Shown: piece by piece, positions 44,129-54,910 of the stretch | Layout: each line of letters starts with the position of its first letter | Position numbering within the stretch: the stretch's first letter is position 1 | NCBI GenBank assembly: GCA_022483245.1 | Contig: JAKVNR010000001.1 | Coordinates: 372,001-436,000, forward strand | Length of the DNA stretch: 64,000 nt | Source of the DNA: Lactobacillus sp. | GTDB taxonomy: Bacteria > Bacillota > Bacilli > Lactobacillales > Lactobacillaceae | Reading direction: 5' to 3' | The notes under the pieces: model-generated | What the model saw: the letters and a program-made list of their open reading frames with translations, nothing else | The model's database searches: none | What the model was told of the DNA's origin: nothing | Position numbers and translations under genes: made by a program

Positions 44129-45409
44129 TTGTTTGTTGATCAAACCAAAATTGAAGTCCAAGCTGGTAAAGGCGGCGACGGAATGGTTAGCTTCCGGCAT
44201 GAAAAATACGTGCCGCTAGGTGGCCCGTCTGGCGGCGATGGTGGCCGCGGCGGTTCAATCATTTTTGTCGCTGATACCGGTCTGCGGACGCTGATGGATT
44301 TCCGTTTCCGCCGCAAGTTTAAAGGTGAAAATGGTGAAAATGGCCGCATTAAAGCTCAATACGGAAAAGCTGCCAAAGATTTACGCTTAAAAGTACCAGT
44401 GGGGACCATCGTTTACGATGATCAAACTGGGCAAGAATTAGGCGACTTGGTCAAGGCTGGGCAAGAATTAGTAGTCGCTCGCGGCGGACGCGGCGGACGC
44501 GGCAATATTCACTTTGCCACTTCAACTAACACGGCTCCTGAAATTGCCGAAAACGGCGAACCAGGCGAAGATCGAGTTTTGCGCTTGGAATTAAAGGTGC
44601 TGGCTGATGCCGGCTTAGTAGGCTTCCCATCAGTTGGTAAATCAACGCTGCTGTCAGTAGTCACCAAGGCCAAACCTAAAATTGGCGCTTATGCTTTTAC
44701 AACTTTGACTCCTAATCTAGGCATGGTGATCCTGCCTGATGGACGCGACTTTTCAATGGCCGATTTGCCAGGTTTGATTGAAGGTGCTTCCCAAGGAGTG
44801 GGGCTAGGAATTGAATTCTTGCGCCACGTTGAGCGGACGAAGGTTATCCTGCACCTGGTTTCAATGGATCCTAATAACGGCCGGGAAGCAATCGATGACT
44901 ACCACATTATTCGACACGAACTGGCTAATTATCAAACTGATTTGACTAAAAAGCGTGAAATTATCGTGGCTAGTCAGATGGATATTCCGGGTGCCGATGA
45001 AAAATTGGCTGACTTTAAGGCGGCTTTAGGCACAGGTCACACGATTTACCCAATCTCAAGTGTGACCCACCAAGGCGTGCAAACGCTGCTGCAAGCAACG
45101 GCCCAAGCAATTGACGAAGTTGAAGCTGAGCAGCCAGCTGTTAAGCCAGTCCAAGCTGAAAAGACCTATGTCTTTAAACAGCCAGAAAATGATTTGCGGG
45201 TCGAAAAATTGGAGGACCACGTCTTTGAGGTTCACGGACAAAAAGTTGAGCGCTTAGTGCAAATGACTAATCTTGACCACCAAGATGGGGTCATGCGGCT
45301 AGCGCGGCAGCTGAAGAACCTTGGCGTTGACGAAGCCTTGCGTCAGCAGGGGGCAGTTGACGGCGATGATGTTTATATTGGCGACTTTTCGTTTGAGTTT
45401 ATTCAATAA
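44129..45409 (+). CDS. obgE: GTPase ObgE/CgtA
   Basis: A 426-residue 50S-assembly and stress GTPase. Glycine-rich Obg fold ([33 protein letters not shown]) at the N-terminus, G domain from about residue 160 (G1 [10 protein letters not shown]3 [10 protein letters not shown]), and the C-terminal OCT domain ([28 protein letters not shown]). The G4 motif reads SQMD instead of NKxD, a departure to note. TTG start with AAAGGAGGGTC upstream. The acyltransferase gene follows after 9 nt. Confidence 0.96.
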   Translation: MFVDQTKIEVQAGKGGDGMVSFRHEKYVPLGGPSGGDGGRGGSIIFVADTGLRTLMDFRFRRKFKGENGENGRIKAQYGKAAKDLRLKVPVGTIVYDDQTGQELGDLVKAGQELVVARGGRGGRGNIHFATSTNTAPEIAENGEPGEDRVLRLELKVLADAGLVGFPSVGKSTLLSVVTKAKPKIGAYAFTTLTPNLGMVILPDGRDFSMADLPGLIEGASQGVGLGIEFLRHVERTKVILHLVSMDPNNGREAIDDYHIIRHELANYQTDLTKKREIIVASQMDIPGADEKLADFKAALGTGHTIYPISSVTHQGVQTLLQATAQAIDEVEAEQPAVKPVQAEKTYVFKQPENDLRVEKLEDHVFEVHGQKVERLVQMTNLDHQDGVMRLARQLKNLGVDEALRQQGAVDGDDVYIGDFSFEFIQ

Positions 45410-45418
45410 AAAGAGCAA

Positions 45419-47356
45419 ATGAGGAAAATGGGACGAGTTAAAAACAGATTTATTAGCGGTTACTCTGGTCTACGGGCAATTGCCGTTATCGGAGTAATTT
45501 TGTATCATTTGAATCCAAAAATGTTTATTGGCGGCTATTTAGGCGTGCCAATTTTTTTGGTCTTGTCAGGCTATTTAGTGACAGACCATATGCGTGCTTC
45601 CTATGAACAACGCGGATTTTATGATACGCAAAACTTTTATTTGCGGCGGGCGAAGAAGCTTTATCCGCAGCTAATTACTGTTTTGTGGCTTTCCAGTGCT
45701 TACATTTTGCTTTTTCAGCGGAACTTACTGGCTAAGCTAAACCAGATCGTCTTTACTAATTTGCTGAATGTTTACAACTTTTGGCAAATTGCTAACGGCC
45801 AGTCTTATTTTGCCCGCTTTGCAGCCAATGAATCACCGTTTGTCCACTTATGGACGATGTCAATTGAGGCGCAGTTCTATATTATTTGGCCGCTGGTTAT
45901 TTTGCTTTTGTTTAAGTTCTGCCACCGGACCAAAACTAAAGTTTGGATCATTTTAGTCTTAACTGCTTTATCAGCCCTGGAAATGGCAATGCTCTTTAAA
46001 CCAGGTCAAGACACGAGCCGAATTTATTATGGGACAGATACGCGTTTCTTCTCGCTTGGTTTAGGGGCAGCGTTAGCTTTTATCTGGCCGACTAATCGGT
46101 TGACGAGCCGGATCAGCCAGCATGATACGCTCTTACTGGATATCACTGGCGGGGTTAGTTTGTTTGCGATGCTCTTTATGGGCTGTAGCCATATCATGGA
46201 TCCGCAAGCGCCATTTGCCTATCGGGGCGGGATGCTGCTCTTTTCACTGTTTACAACAGTACTGGTAGCTGTGATTGCCGATCCAGGCAGCCACTGGAAT
46301 AGATGGCTGACCAACGCTGTCTTCAACTGGATTGGATCGCGTTCATATGGGATCTATCTTTACCAATTCCCAGTCATGATTTTCTTTGAAGACAAGGTTC
46401 AAAATGTAGCTGATCACTTGCTCTTATATCAGTTAATCGAACTGGCTTTAATTTTAGGCATTTCAGAAATAACTTATCGCTTGATTGAAAAGCCATTCGG
46501 TAAACTAACTTGGCGGCAAACCAAGGCCTTCTTTGCTAAGTTATTTGCTAAAAGGGGAACTTGGCAGCAGTACACGCTGACCGGTCTAGCCGCTTTGATT
46601 TTAGTCCTCGGCAGCGTTGCGATTGGCAAGGCGCCAACTGTGAAAGCTGTCAATCCGAACAAGTCGCAGCTGGCTAAAACAATTTCAAAAAACCGCAAGC
46701 AGCAAGAGCGTGACAACCAGGCAATTATTAAAAAGCGGCAAACTCAGCAGCAGGATAGCAATCAAAGCAAACTCTATGAGGATGCAAAGGCTGCAGCAAA
46801 ACGCAAGCCGGTGAACCGTGAATATGAGCGTTATGGCATCAGCCAAATTGATTTGCAAGTGGCAAAAAAATTACCAGTGACAGCGGTCGGCGACTCCGTC
46901 ATGGCGGGTTCAAGTGCCGAACTGAAAAAAATCATGCCGAATGCGTTAATTGACGCCGCCGTTTCGCGGAGCGTTGCAGCGTCCGTTCAGATTTTTAAAC
47001 AGTACAAAGCGAAAAACAGCTTGAGCAAGACGATCATTATTGGTTTAGGGACTAATGGTGCCTTTATGATGTCCGACCTAGACCAAATCATGCATCTTGC
47101 TGGGCCAAAGCGCCAAGTATTCTGGCTGAATACGCATGTGCCAACAAGGCCATGGCAAGGACAGGTTAACGATGAATTAGCTCATGCAGCTAGACGCTAT
47201 CGGAATTTGACAATTATTGATTGGTACGGCTACAGCAACCCGCATCCGGATTGGTTCTACCAAGATCAAACCCACTTAAAACCGCTTGGTGCCAAGTATT
47301 ATGCTGCTTTTGTGGCACGAGAAGTGGTTCAACATGAATTACGTGAGGAGAAATAG
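45419..47356 (+). CDS. OatA-like membrane acyltransferase with SGNH domain
   Basis: 645 residues. An N-terminal acyltransferase-3 domain has about 10 TM helices ([15 protein letters not shown], with the catalytic-type His, then [16 protein letters not shown]). A linker rich in Lys/Gln follows, then a C-terminal extracytoplasmic SGNH esterase-like domain: Ser in [17 protein letters not shown], and DQTHLKPLG with the Asp/His pair. This architecture matches peptidoglycan O-acetyltransferases that confer lysozyme resistance; other polymer substrates are possible. ATG 45419 has a weak RBS; ATG 45428 is an alternative. It lies between obgE and rnz, likely in one transcript. Confidence 0.85.
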   Translation: MRKMGRVKNRFISGYSGLRAIAVIGVILYHLNPKMFIGGYLGVPIFLVLSGYLVTDHMRASYEQRGFYDTQNFYLRRAKKLYPQLITVLWLSSAYILLFQRNLLAKLNQIVFTNLLNVYNFWQIANGQSYFARFAANESPFVHLWTMSIEAQFYIIWPLVILLLFKFCHRTKTKVWIILVLTALSALEMAMLFKPGQDTSRIYYGTDTRFFSLGLGAALAFIWPTNRLTSRISQHDTLLLDITGGVSLFAMLFMGCSHIMDPQAPFAYRGGMLLFSLFTTVLVAVIADPGSHWNRWLTNAVFNWIGSRSYGIYLYQFPVMIFFEDKVQNVADHLLLYQLIELALILGISEITYRLIEKPFGKLTWRQTKAFFAKLFAKRGTWQQYTLTGLAALILVLGSVAIGKAPTVKAVNPNKSQLAKTISKNRKQQERDNQAIIKKRQTQQQDSNQSKLYEDAKAAAKRKPVNREYERYGISQIDLQVAKKLPVTAVGDSVMAGSSAELKKIMPNALIDAAVSRSVAASVQIFKQYKAKNSLSKTIIIGLGTNGAFMMSDLDQIMHLAGPKRQVFWLNTHVPTRPWQGQVNDELAHAARRYRNLTIIDWYGYSNPHPDWFYQDQTHLKPLGAKYYAAFVAREVVQHELREEK

Positions 47357-47358
47357 CA

Positions 47359-48300
47359 ATGGAGATCCAATTTTTAGGCACGGGGGCTGGCCAGCCATCA
47401 ACTAAACGCAATGTTGCCGGGCTAGCTTTAAAATTGCTAGAAGAACTCAATGAGGTTTGGTTGTTTGATGCCGGTGAAGCTACTCAACACCAAATTTTAG
47501 AGACCAATATCCGCCCGCGCAAAATTACTAAGATTTTTATCTCGCATAACCATGGCGACCATATTTTTGGCTTGCCAGGCTTGCTCTCATCGCGCTCTTT
47601 TCAAGGTGATGCCAGTCCGCTGACAATTTATGGGCCAGCAGGGCTTGAGCAATTTGTCCGGGCTGCCTTGCGCGTTTCGCGGGCACATTTGTCATATCCG
47701 GTGCGGTTTGTTGTTGTCGATCATGATGGACAAATTTTTGCCAATGATAAATTTACCGTTTATGCAGCGAAATTAGACCACCGGGTGCCAAGTTATGGCT
47801 ACCGGATTGTTGAAAATGCTCGTCCAGGTGAGCTCTTAATTGATAAAGCTTTAGCAGCTGGTGTACCAAAAGGGCCGTTACTTGGTAAACTAAAAGCAGG
47901 CGAAGATGTGGCCCTAGCTGATGGCCGCATTTTGCATGGGCCAGACTTTATTGGGCCTGCTCAACCGGGCCGGGTAGTGACTATAATCTACGATACGCGG
48001 ACTACACCTTCAATTGATCGCTTAGCAAAAAATGCAGATGTCCTTGTCCACGAATCGACTTTTGCTAACGGTGAAGAAAAGATGGCCCGGCAGTATTATC
48101 ATTCTACTTGTACCCAAGCTGCAGCCTGCGCTAAACGTGCTCATGCTGGCCGCCTGTTTTTAACACACGTGTCAGCTCGTTATACGGGTAAAGGGGCGCG
48201 GCAGCTTGAAAAAGAGGCCAAAAAGATTTTTCCACGCACTAAATTGGTTTATGATTTAGATGCATTCGAAATTCCGATGAAAGGAGACCACCATGAGTGA
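47359..48300 (+). CDS. rnz: Ribonuclease Z
   Basis: A 313-residue zinc-dependent tRNA 3'-end endonuclease. MBL motif HNHGDH ([14 protein letters not shown]) near residue 63, the RNase Z-typical [14 protein letters not shown] at the N-terminus, the HRVPSYGYR exosite region and the C-terminal [10 protein letters not shown] are present. GAGGAG RBS directly after the acyltransferase stop. Overlaps the SDR gene by 8 nt. Confidence 0.95.
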   Translation: MEIQFLGTGAGQPSTKRNVAGLALKLLEELNEVWLFDAGEATQHQILETNIRPRKITKIFISHNHGDHIFGLPGLLSSRSFQGDASPLTIYGPAGLEQFVRAALRVSRAHLSYPVRFVVVDHDGQIFANDKFTVYAAKLDHRVPSYGYRIVENARPGELLIDKALAAGVPKGPLLGKLKAGEDVALADGRILHGPDFIGPAQPGRVVTIIYDTRTTPSIDRLAKNADVLVHESTFANGEEKMARQYYHSTCTQAAACAKRAHAGRLFLTHVSARYTGKGARQLEKEAKKIFPRTKLVYDLDAFEIPMKGDHHE

Positions 48301-49084
48301 TTCATTGCAAGGTCAAGTTATTGTCGTTACTGGAGCTTCCAGCGGAATGGGTAAGGCGATTGCCTTAGAAAGTGCCCGCCGCGGCGCAAAAGTTGTCTTA
48401 ATTGCCCGCCGGCAGGTGGAACTAGAAAAAGTTGCCAGTCAAGTCCGAGACTTAGGCGGAGAAGTAGTCGTTTTACCAGCTGATTTAAGCAAGGCAGATG
48501 CAATTAGTACTTTATTCCAACGATTGGTACAAGCAGTTAAGCAAGTCGATGTCTTAGTCAACGCGGCTGGTTTTGGCAAATTTGGTGAATTTGTCCATAG
48601 CGATATGCAAACCGTGACAGATATGTTTCAGGTTAATGTCTTAGGCTTGATGTACTTTACTAGATTGGTTGGCCGGCTGATGATTGATCAAAAACATGGT
48701 CAGATTGTCAACTTCGGTTCAATTGCCGGTAAAGTTCCAACTGCTAAAAGTGCTGCTTACAGCGCCAGCAAGGCCGCCGTCATTCAATTTTCAAACGTTT
48801 TACGTTTAGAATTGAAACCATTTGGCGTGCACGTTATGACCGTCAATCCAGGACCGGTTTATACTAATTTCTTCAATATTGCTGATGCTAGCGGCAAATA
48901 CTTGCAAAATGTCGAGGCATTTGTCTTAGACCCAGATGATGTGGCCTGGGAAGTTGTGCACTTCTTTGGTACGAATAAGCGGGAATTAAACTTGCCGCTC
49001 AGTTTAAGCTTGGCTTGCAAGTTCTACAACTTATTCCCAACGATTGGCGATTATATTTCATTAAAAGTAGCTAGTCTAAAGTAG
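48293..49084 (+). CDS. Short-chain dehydrogenase/reductase
   Basis: A 263-residue classical SDR. Cofactor motif TGASSGMG near residue 14, NAAG at about residue 90, catalytic Ser in NFGSIAG and YSASK (Y-x3-K). The Arg-containing [11 protein letters not shown] after beta-2 suggests NADP preference. Similar to the DltE/YqjQ-like group; substrate unknown. Its start overlaps rnz by 8 nt with AAAGGAG inside rnz, a pairing common in lactobacilli and streptococci. Confidence 0.9.
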   Translation: MSDSLQGQVIVVTGASSGMGKAIALESARRGAKVVLIARRQVELEKVASQVRDLGGEVVVLPADLSKADAISTLFQRLVQAVKQVDVLVNAAGFGKFGEFVHSDMQTVTDMFQVNVLGLMYFTRLVGRLMIDQKHGQIVNFGSIAGKVPTAKSAAYSASKAAVIQFSNVLRLELKPFGVHVMTVNPGPVYTNFFNIADASGKYLQNVEAFVLDPDDVAWEVVHFFGTNKRELNLPLSLSLACKFYNLFPTIGDYISLKVASLK

Positions 49085-49096
49085 GAGGCTACCTAG

Positions 49097-49324
49097 ATGG
49101 CAACTAAAGATAAGCCGCAGCAAACAAAAAGTTCCCGTAAACAGGACCGGCTAATTTCGGCCATTGTGATTGTCCTGCTTCTGGTTATCTTTGCGGTTTT
49201 GAACGTAAAACCGGTGACAATTAATTTTGGTTTCTTTGCGTTTAAACAACCGCTGATTATTGTCTTAATTATCATGTTTTTGTTAGGTGCCTTGGTTTCC
49301 TGGCTGGTAGGGCGCAAGGAATAA
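49097..49324 (+). CDS. LapA-family (DUF1049) small membrane protein
   Basis: 75 residues: a polar N-terminus rich in Lys/Gln, then two TM helices (LISAIVIVLLLVIFAVLNV and PLIIVLIIMFLLGALVSWLVG) linked by KPVTINFGFFAFK, the standard LapA layout. AGGAGG upstream. Probably in the rnz-SDR transcript. In other bacteria LapA relatives help LPS assembly; the role in Gram-positives is not known. Confidence 0.85.
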   Translation: MATKDKPQQTKSSRKQDRLISAIVIVLLLVIFAVLNVKPVTINFGFFAFKQPLIIVLIIMFLLGALVSWLVGRKE

Positions 49325-49427
49325 GTGTTGATTTGTCAGCCCAAGAATAGTATGATTAGAAAACGTGAGTATTTAGACGTTTAATCATCAACTTAGAAAT
49401 TAACAATTAAAAAGAGGAGATATTATT

Positions 49428-49625
49428 ATGGCAGTTCCAGCAAGAAAGACTTCAAAGCAACGTAAGCGTACTCGTCGCGGTCACATTAAGTTAAGTGTTC
49501 CAGCAATGCACTACGATGCAACTACTGGTGAATACCGTTTGAGCCACCGTGTTTCCCCAAAGGGTTACTACAAGGGCCAACAAGTAATGAACAAGGCTGC
49601 AAACAGCAACGCAAGCAACAACTAA
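49428..49625 (+). CDS. rpmF: 50S ribosomal protein L32
   Basis: 65 residues beginning [22 protein letters not shown], typical of L32. It has no cysteines, so it is the zinc-independent form. AGAGGAG RBS. Own terminator follows. Confidence 0.96.
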   Translation: MAVPARKTSKQRKRTRRGHIKLSVPAMHYDATTGEYRLSHRVSPKGYYKGQQVMNKAANSNASNN

Positions 49626-49648
49626 TTTGTTAGCACGCTAAAAATATC

Positions 49649-49680
49649 AGAGCCGGGTCAATTGACCCGGCTCTTTTTTG
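49649..49680 (+). terminator. rpmF terminator
   Basis: Near-perfect stem around AGAGCCGGGTC / GACCCGGCTCT followed by TTTTTT. Confidence 0.93.
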
Positions 49681-49687
49681 ATAAATG

Positions 49688-49728
49688 TTAAGAAAGCGCT
49701 TTCTTAAAATGGATAAAACAGTTATAAT
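49688..49728 (+). promoter_or_regulatory. 20-bp palindrome (cre-like) and -10 of the 5'-nucleotidase gene
   Basis: Perfect palindrome TTAAGAAAGCGCTTTCTTAA (49688-49707) contains the AAGCGCTT core of CcpA cre sites. It covers the -35 position of a TATAAT at 49723-49728 (17-nt spacing puts the -35 at 49700-49705). Repression by CcpA or a LacI-family regulator is inferred. Confidence 0.6.
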
Positions 49729-49752
49729 GTTTGTATATTAAGGAGGACAAAC

Positions 49753-51318
49753 ATGAAACTGGTATTTTTACACACAAGTGATATTCACGGCTATATTTTG
49801 CCAACTGATTATCAAAAACAAGGCGATTATTCAGCTCCCTTTGGTTTGAGCCGGGCCAGCACCCTGATTCACCAAGAAAAAGAAAAATTCGGGGCTGATA
49901 ACGTAGTTGTAACTGATGCTGGCGACTTGCTGCAAGGAGCTCCACTAGCTACTTATACCAGCAAGCAGGATTATGAAAAAGGGATCGCTAAATATACTGA
50001 AGCCTTCAACAAGGTTGGCTACGATGCCCGCGTGTTAGGTAACCACGACTTTGACTACGGCCGGGATTACTTGACTTACTACATTGACCATACTAAGGCT
50101 CCAATGTTAAACGACAACGTTTTAGATGAAGAAACTAACGAACCATTTGCTGGTCAGCAATACACCATTGTTGAAAAGAATGGCGTGAAGGTTGGGATTG
50201 TCGGCGTCTGCACCCAATACGTCCCACATTGGCAGAACCAAGAACATATTAAAGGGATGAAATTTATCTCTGCCTTTGATGGAATTAAGCCATTAGTTAA
50301 GAAATTACGTCCAGAAGTTGACGTTTTGGCTGTTCTGTACCACGGCGGTTTTGAAAGTGATCCAATGACTGGCAAAGCTACCCAACCTCACAATGGTGAA
50401 AATGAAGGCTACAAGATGCTGTCTGAATTGCCAGAAATCGACGTGATTTTGGCAGGTCACCAGCACAACCGGGCTGCTCTGGTTGCTCAAGGCACACCAA
50501 TTGTACAACCAGGTTTCCGCGGCGACTGCATCGGTGAAATTGTCTTAGACCTGGAAAAGAACGCTGACGGCAAGTACGAAATTAAGGATTCTTCAGCTCA
50601 ATTAGTTGATACCAAAGATTCTGAACCAGACCCAGCCGTTGCTGGCGAAGTTAAGCAATTAGATGCAGAAACCCAAGAATGGTTAGACAAGCCAATTGCT
50701 CACATGTCAGCAGCTGCACCAATTGATCACCCATTACAAGATCGGTTAACTGGGGCACCATTTATCAATTTGATCCAACAAATGGAATTATGGTTCTCAC
50801 ACGCTGATGTTGCTGCAACTGCCATCATGACTGATGACGCTCACGGCTTTACTCAAGATGTAACCATGCGCCAAGTTCTGCTGAACTACCCATTCTCCAA
50901 CCAACTTTGCGTAGTTAAATTGACTGGTAAAGAATTACGTGAAGTTATGGAACACGCTGCAACTTACGTAACTAAGGACGAAAATGGGAAGGTTAAGTTT
51001 AAGGATAAGTATGTGACTCCACAAAACATGCTGTTCAACTTTGACTTATTCTACCCAATTCACTACGAAGTTGACGTTTCTAAGCCAGAAGGCGAACGAA
51101 TTGTTAAGTTAGAACTGGACGGCAAGCCAATTGACGACAATAAGACTTACCGCTTAGCAGTTAACAACTACCGGGCAAACGGTGGTGGCTTCTACCCATG
51201 CTACGGTATGGACAAGATCGAGAGTACTTCTGACCAAGATTACGTTCAAATGTTTGGTACTTTCTTGTCACAAAAAGATATCCAAGTTGATACCGGCAAG
51301 AATTACAAGTTCTTTTAA
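49753..51318 (+). CDS. 5'-nucleotidase / metallophosphatase (UshA/CpdB-like)
   Basis: 521 residues. An N-terminal calcineurin-like metallophosphoesterase domain shows HTSDIHG (metal site), TDAGDLLQG, LGNHDFDYG and LAGHQHN. The C-terminal 5'-nucleotidase domain includes YPFSNQLCVVKLTGKELREVMEHAA and NNYRANGGGFY. No signal peptide or anchor is present, so this copy is probably intracellular, unlike periplasmic UshA. RBS AAGGAGG. Cre-like palindrome in the promoter suggests sugar-dependent control. Confidence 0.9.
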   Translation: MKLVFLHTSDIHGYILPTDYQKQGDYSAPFGLSRASTLIHQEKEKFGADNVVVTDAGDLLQGAPLATYTSKQDYEKGIAKYTEAFNKVGYDARVLGNHDFDYGRDYLTYYIDHTKAPMLNDNVLDEETNEPFAGQQYTIVEKNGVKVGIVGVCTQYVPHWQNQEHIKGMKFISAFDGIKPLVKKLRPEVDVLAVLYHGGFESDPMTGKATQPHNGENEGYKMLSELPEIDVILAGHQHNRAALVAQGTPIVQPGFRGDCIGEIVLDLEKNADGKYEIKDSSAQLVDTKDSEPDPAVAGEVKQLDAETQEWLDKPIAHMSAAAPIDHPLQDRLTGAPFINLIQQMELWFSHADVAATAIMTDDAHGFTQDVTMRQVLLNYPFSNQLCVVKLTGKELREVMEHAATYVTKDENGKVKFKDKYVTPQNMLFNFDLFYPIHYEVDVSKPEGERIVKLELDGKPIDDNKTYRLAVNNYRANGGGFYPCYGMDKIESTSDQDYVQMFGTFLSQKDIQVDTGKNYKFF

Positions 51319-51328
51319 TATAGCCTAA

Positions 51329-51367
51329 CAAAAATAGCCTCACTTAAGCAGTGGGGCTATTTTTTTC
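51329..51367. terminator. Terminator after the 5'-nucleotidase
   Basis: Stem AAAATAGCCTCACT / AGTGGGGCTATTTT with TAAGC loop and T-run; may also serve the convergent small gene. Confidence 0.87.
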
Positions 51368-51414
51368 GTGTAAATTAAAAGCTCAAATGCGGTTAGCACT
51401 TGAACTTTACTAAT

Positions 51415-51627
51415 CTAAATTTTGCTGTATTTGCTCTTATCTTTGACGCTATGCGCGGTAATTGTTGGGATGATCAAAGCATACAAGCAACCAAAAATTG
51501 CTCCGACAATTACGCATTGCATTGGGTTAAACTTCATTTGGGTTAGGGCGCCAGCGATGAAGCCAATGATTAAGCAAAAAATCACGGCCCAGAACATTGT
51601 TACGATAACTCTGAGGACTGTTTGCAT
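51415..51627 (-). CDS. YjzD-like (DUF2929) small membrane protein
   Basis: 70 residues with two TM helices (LRVIVTMFWAVIFCLIIGFIAGAL and MQCVIVGAIFGCLYALII). ATG 51627 has GAAGGGA upstream on the minus strand; the 11-codon extension in the track is rejected. Length and TMs fit the DUF2929/YjzD family of unknown function. Divergent from dnaE. Confidence 0.75.
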   Translation of the reverse strand: MQTVLRVIVTMFWAVIFCLIIGFIAGALTQMKFNPMQCVIVGAIFGCLYALIIPTITAHSVKDKSKYSKI

Positions 51628-51733
51628 ACGATCCCTTCTTTCACACAGGCATTCTAGCAAAAAGGCGCCTGTTTTGCAATCCTCATGGCAGCTTTTGTTA
51701 TACTTAAACTATGAGTAAAAAGGAGTTTTGATC

Positions 51734-54700
51734 ATGAATATCGCAGCTTTGCAAAATTTGAGCGCTTATACTTTGCTGTCTAGCCCCACGCGGGTGAAAG
51801 ACTTAGTTCAAACAGCCAAAGACCGTGGCTACACAGCTGTAGCTCTGACAGATGTTAATGTCACCTATGGTTTAGTCGATTTTTATCAGGCAGCGCGTGC
51901 AGCGGGCATTAAACCGATCCTAGGCATGACGGCGCGTACAGGCGGCATAATTGATCAGGCTGTAAATTATGATTTATTAATTTTAGCTAGGACACAAACT
52001 GGCTATCAAAATTTGCTTAAGCTGTCATCAGCAATAAATTTATTGACCGAAAACGGAGAAAATCGCAAGCTGCTGCCATTTGCCGACTTAAAAAAGTACT
52101 TGCAAGATGTAATTATCATCGTGCCAGCCAATGATCGCTCCGAACTCCATCGTTTATCCATTGAAAATCCAGATTTAGGTTCAAAATTTGTTCAGCAGCT
52201 GCATCAATTGCTGGGTGAGGGCAGCCAGCTTTATTTGGGTGTTTATGCCAGCCAGGAGCAGGCGCCATATGTTGCTTTTTGCACTGACCTTAGCCGCAGC
52301 GAATCAGTCCCGCTAGTTGCAGTCGAAGACTGCCGGTATTTGAATGCTGATGATCATTTTTTGCGTAAAAGCTTGCTTGCCATTAAGGATGGTGAAAAAT
52401 TAGCTGATCCCCTGCAGCTAAGCCAAACTGATGGGTCGCACTGGTTGCGGCCAGCAGCGGACTTGCAAGTACTATATGAAAATTTGGGTTTAACGCAAGC
52501 CTTGCAGGCAACTGGTGAGCTGGCCGCTACTTGCCAAGTGGAATTGTCTTTTGCTGGGCCAGAATTGCCGGTATTTAAGCAAACGCAATATCCGAGCTCA
52601 CAGGCCTTTTTGCAGCATTTAGCTCAAACAGGGTTAAATCAGCGCCGCCGCGGGCAGATTGAGCAAGCATATCAGGACCGGCTTGATTACGAACTGAAAA
52701 TAATCCATCAGATGGGCTTTGACGACTACTTCTTGATTGTCTGGGATGTTATGAATTTTGCTCACCGCCAGCAAATTACGACTGGGCCTGGGCGTGGTTC
52801 AGCGTGCGGGTCGCTAGTTTCTTATTCCTTGCGGATTACAGAAGTTGATCCGCTGAAGTACCACTTGCTCTTTGAGCGTTTTTTGAACCCGGCCCGCCAA
52901 CAAATGCCAGATATCGACCTAGACATTCCTGACAATCGCCGCGATGAAGTGATCCAGTACATGTTTAAAAAATATGGGATGGATCATGCCGCTCAAATCC
53001 TGACTTTTGGTACGCTGGCAGCAAAGCAGTCACTGCGTGATTGTTCCCGAATTTTTGGTTTAACCAAAACAGAAACACAAAAATTTACCCGGTCACTGCC
53101 TTTTTCTAAGCAGGCCTTGACCTTGCAGCAATGCTATCAAGAATCTGAAAAATTACGCACGCAAGTAGAAGCGGCTCCGTTAAATCAGCTGCTTTTTAAA
53201 ACTGCTTGCGGTCTAGAAGGCTTGCCGCGCCACTACTCAATTCACGCGGCTGGGTTAGTGATTTCTGACCGTTCAATTGCCAGTGTAGCTGGATTGCAAG
53301 CTGGGCCATTGGGCATTCCTGTCACCCAGCAAACGAAGAATAGTGTTGAACGTTTAGGCCTGTTAAAGATCGACTTTTTAGGCCTACGAAACTTGACCAT
53401 TTTAGGGACGGCGCTACACTTAGCTGGTTTAAAAGATCCTAATAAAATCCCTTTGGACGATCGGGCTACACTTAAACTGTTTCAAGCCGGCGACACAGAT
53501 GCCATTTTCCAATTTGAGTCAAATGGGATTAAGCATGTTCTGCAGCGGCTGCATCCTGATAATTTTGAAGATATTGTCGCCGTTAATGCCTTATATCGGC
53601 CTGGTCCGATGCAAAATATCGACCATTTTATTGCCCGTAAAAATGGGCAGGAGCCAATTTCTTACCCGGATCCAAGTTTGCAGCAAATTTTAGCCCCAAC
53701 TTATGGAATTTTGGTTTACCAAGAGCAGGTGATGCAGACAGCTCAAATTTTGGCAGGATTTTCACTTGGCGAAGCCGACCTGCTCAGGCGGGCGATGTCG
53801 AAGAAAAAGCAAGACGTGATTGACCAGCAGCGGGACAAATTCATTGCTGGCGCGGTTAAATTAGGGCATGATCAAGCTGTTGCGGCCAAGGTCTACCAAT
53901 ATATTGAACAGTTTGCCAATTATGGTTTTAACCGCTCGCATGCAGTGGCTTATAGTGAAATTGCTTTCTGGCTGGCTTACTTAAAGGTGCATTATCCGGG
54001 CGCCTTTTATACGGCACTGCTGAATTCTAATAGCGGGGACAAGGATAAAGTGGCGACTTATCTGACGGCTGTTAAAACGGCAGGCTTGCAAGTTTTTCAT
54101 CCGGATATTAATCACAGCCAAGCTGGCTATTTGTTGCAAAAGAAGGCAATTTTAGTTGGCTTGAGTGCGATTAAAGGATTGCGGCGTGATTTTGTCGCGG
54201 CCATTGTTGAGAATCAACCTTATGCGAATTTGACTGATTTTCTGCAAAAAATTCCGAACCAATTTTTACATCCTGATGCAATTAAGCGCTTGATTAAAGC
54301 CGGCTGTTTTGACAATTTTAATAGCAACCGGCTGTCCCTGCTCAAACAGGTTGATCAATTAATTGAAAGCGTCAGCATGTCTGGCGGCAACCAGTCGCTG
54401 CTGGAAGCCTTAGCGCCTAAGCCAGTTGCCGTTAAATCGCCAACCCGCGGTGAACTAGCAGCTATGGAAACTGAAGTAATGGGCTTTGCGACTACTTTGA
54501 CGCCGCTAATTGCAATTCAAAAATTCGCCCAGCGCTATCAAGCTCAGCAATTTAACACATTTGCAGTTAATGAACGAGGAATTGTGGCCGCTCAGCTGGT
54601 GAAGCTGAAACTAATTAGAACAAAACGAGGGCAGACGATGGCCTTTGCTTCGTTTAACGATGGCCATACCCAGCAAGAAGTCGTTATTTTTCCGCGCGTG

Positions 54701-54841
54701 TATGACCGCTTCAGCAACGTGCTCGAGCAGGATAGTTTTTACCTATTGCAAGTGCAGACTCGCAGCGACCGCTATGATCAGGGACAAGTACAATTCATTT
54801 TGACCAATTTGCGGCGGGTGCAGTTCAAAACCGAAAGCTAA
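51734..54841 (+). CDS. dnaE: DNA polymerase III alpha subunit (DnaE)
   Basis: 1035 residues, the shorter DnaE polymerase of Firmicutes that extends primers for PolC. N-terminal PHP domain (residues 1-210) lacks the usual HTHSEYS start, reading NLSAYTLLSSPTRV, so its metal site looks degenerate. The polymerase core has TGPGRGSACGSLVSY and the catalytic PDIDLDIPD near residue 395, then YRPGPM and the QEQVM region; tandem HhH and a C-terminal OB domain (ERGIVAAQLVKLKLIRTKRGQTMAF) follow. ATG 51734 has AGGAG 8-9 nt upstream; TTG 51728 is too close. Confidence 0.96.
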   Translation: MNIAALQNLSAYTLLSSPTRVKDLVQTAKDRGYTAVALTDVNVTYGLVDFYQAARAAGIKPILGMTARTGGIIDQAVNYDLLILARTQTGYQNLLKLSSAINLLTENGENRKLLPFADLKKYLQDVIIIVPANDRSELHRLSIENPDLGSKFVQQLHQLLGEGSQLYLGVYASQEQAPYVAFCTDLSRSESVPLVAVEDCRYLNADDHFLRKSLLAIKDGEKLADPLQLSQTDGSHWLRPAADLQVLYENLGLTQALQATGELAATCQVELSFAGPELPVFKQTQYPSSQAFLQHLAQTGLNQRRRGQIEQAYQDRLDYELKIIHQMGFDDYFLIVWDVMNFAHRQQITTGPGRGSACGSLVSYSLRITEVDPLKYHLLFERFLNPARQQMPDIDLDIPDNRRDEVIQYMFKKYGMDHAAQILTFGTLAAKQSLRDCSRIFGLTKTETQKFTRSLPFSKQALTLQQCYQESEKLRTQVEAAPLNQLLFKTACGLEGLPRHYSIHAAGLVISDRSIASVAGLQAGPLGIPVTQQTKNSVERLGLLKIDFLGLRNLTILGTALHLAGLKDPNKIPLDDRATLKLFQAGDTDAIFQFESNGIKHVLQRLHPDNFEDIVAVNALYRPGPMQNIDHFIARKNGQEPISYPDPSLQQILAPTYGILVYQEQVMQTAQILAGFSLGEADLLRRAMSKKKQDVIDQQRDKFIAGAVKLGHDQAVAAKVYQYIEQFANYGFNRSHAVAYSEIAFWLAYLKVHYPGAFYTALLNSNSGDKDKVATYLTAVKTAGLQVFHPDINHSQAGYLLQKKAILVGLSAIKGLRRDFVAAIVENQPYANLTDFLQKIPNQFLHPDAIKRLIKAGCFDNFNSNRLSLLKQVDQLIESVSMSGGNQSLLEALAPKPVAVKSPTRGELAAMETEVMGFATTLTPLIAIQKFAQRYQAQQFNTFAVNERGIVAAQLVKLKLIRTKRGQTMAFASFNDGHTQQEVVIFPRVYDRFSNVLEQDSFYLLQVQTRSDRYDQGQVQFILTNLRRVQFKTES

Positions 54842-54842
54842 T

Positions 54843-54871
54843 TTGCTTTTTGCGTTCGGACTACCTATACT
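54843..54871 (+). promoter_or_regulatory. Promoter of the cvfB operon
   Basis: TTGCTT (54843-54848), 17-nt spacer, TATACT (54866-54871), directly after the dnaE stop. Predicted start of transcription near 54878, which rules out the track start at 54875 for CvfB. Confidence 0.6.
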
Positions 54872-54910
54872 AAATTGTTAATGTTGCTAGCAAAAAAGAG
54901 AGGTACTAGC

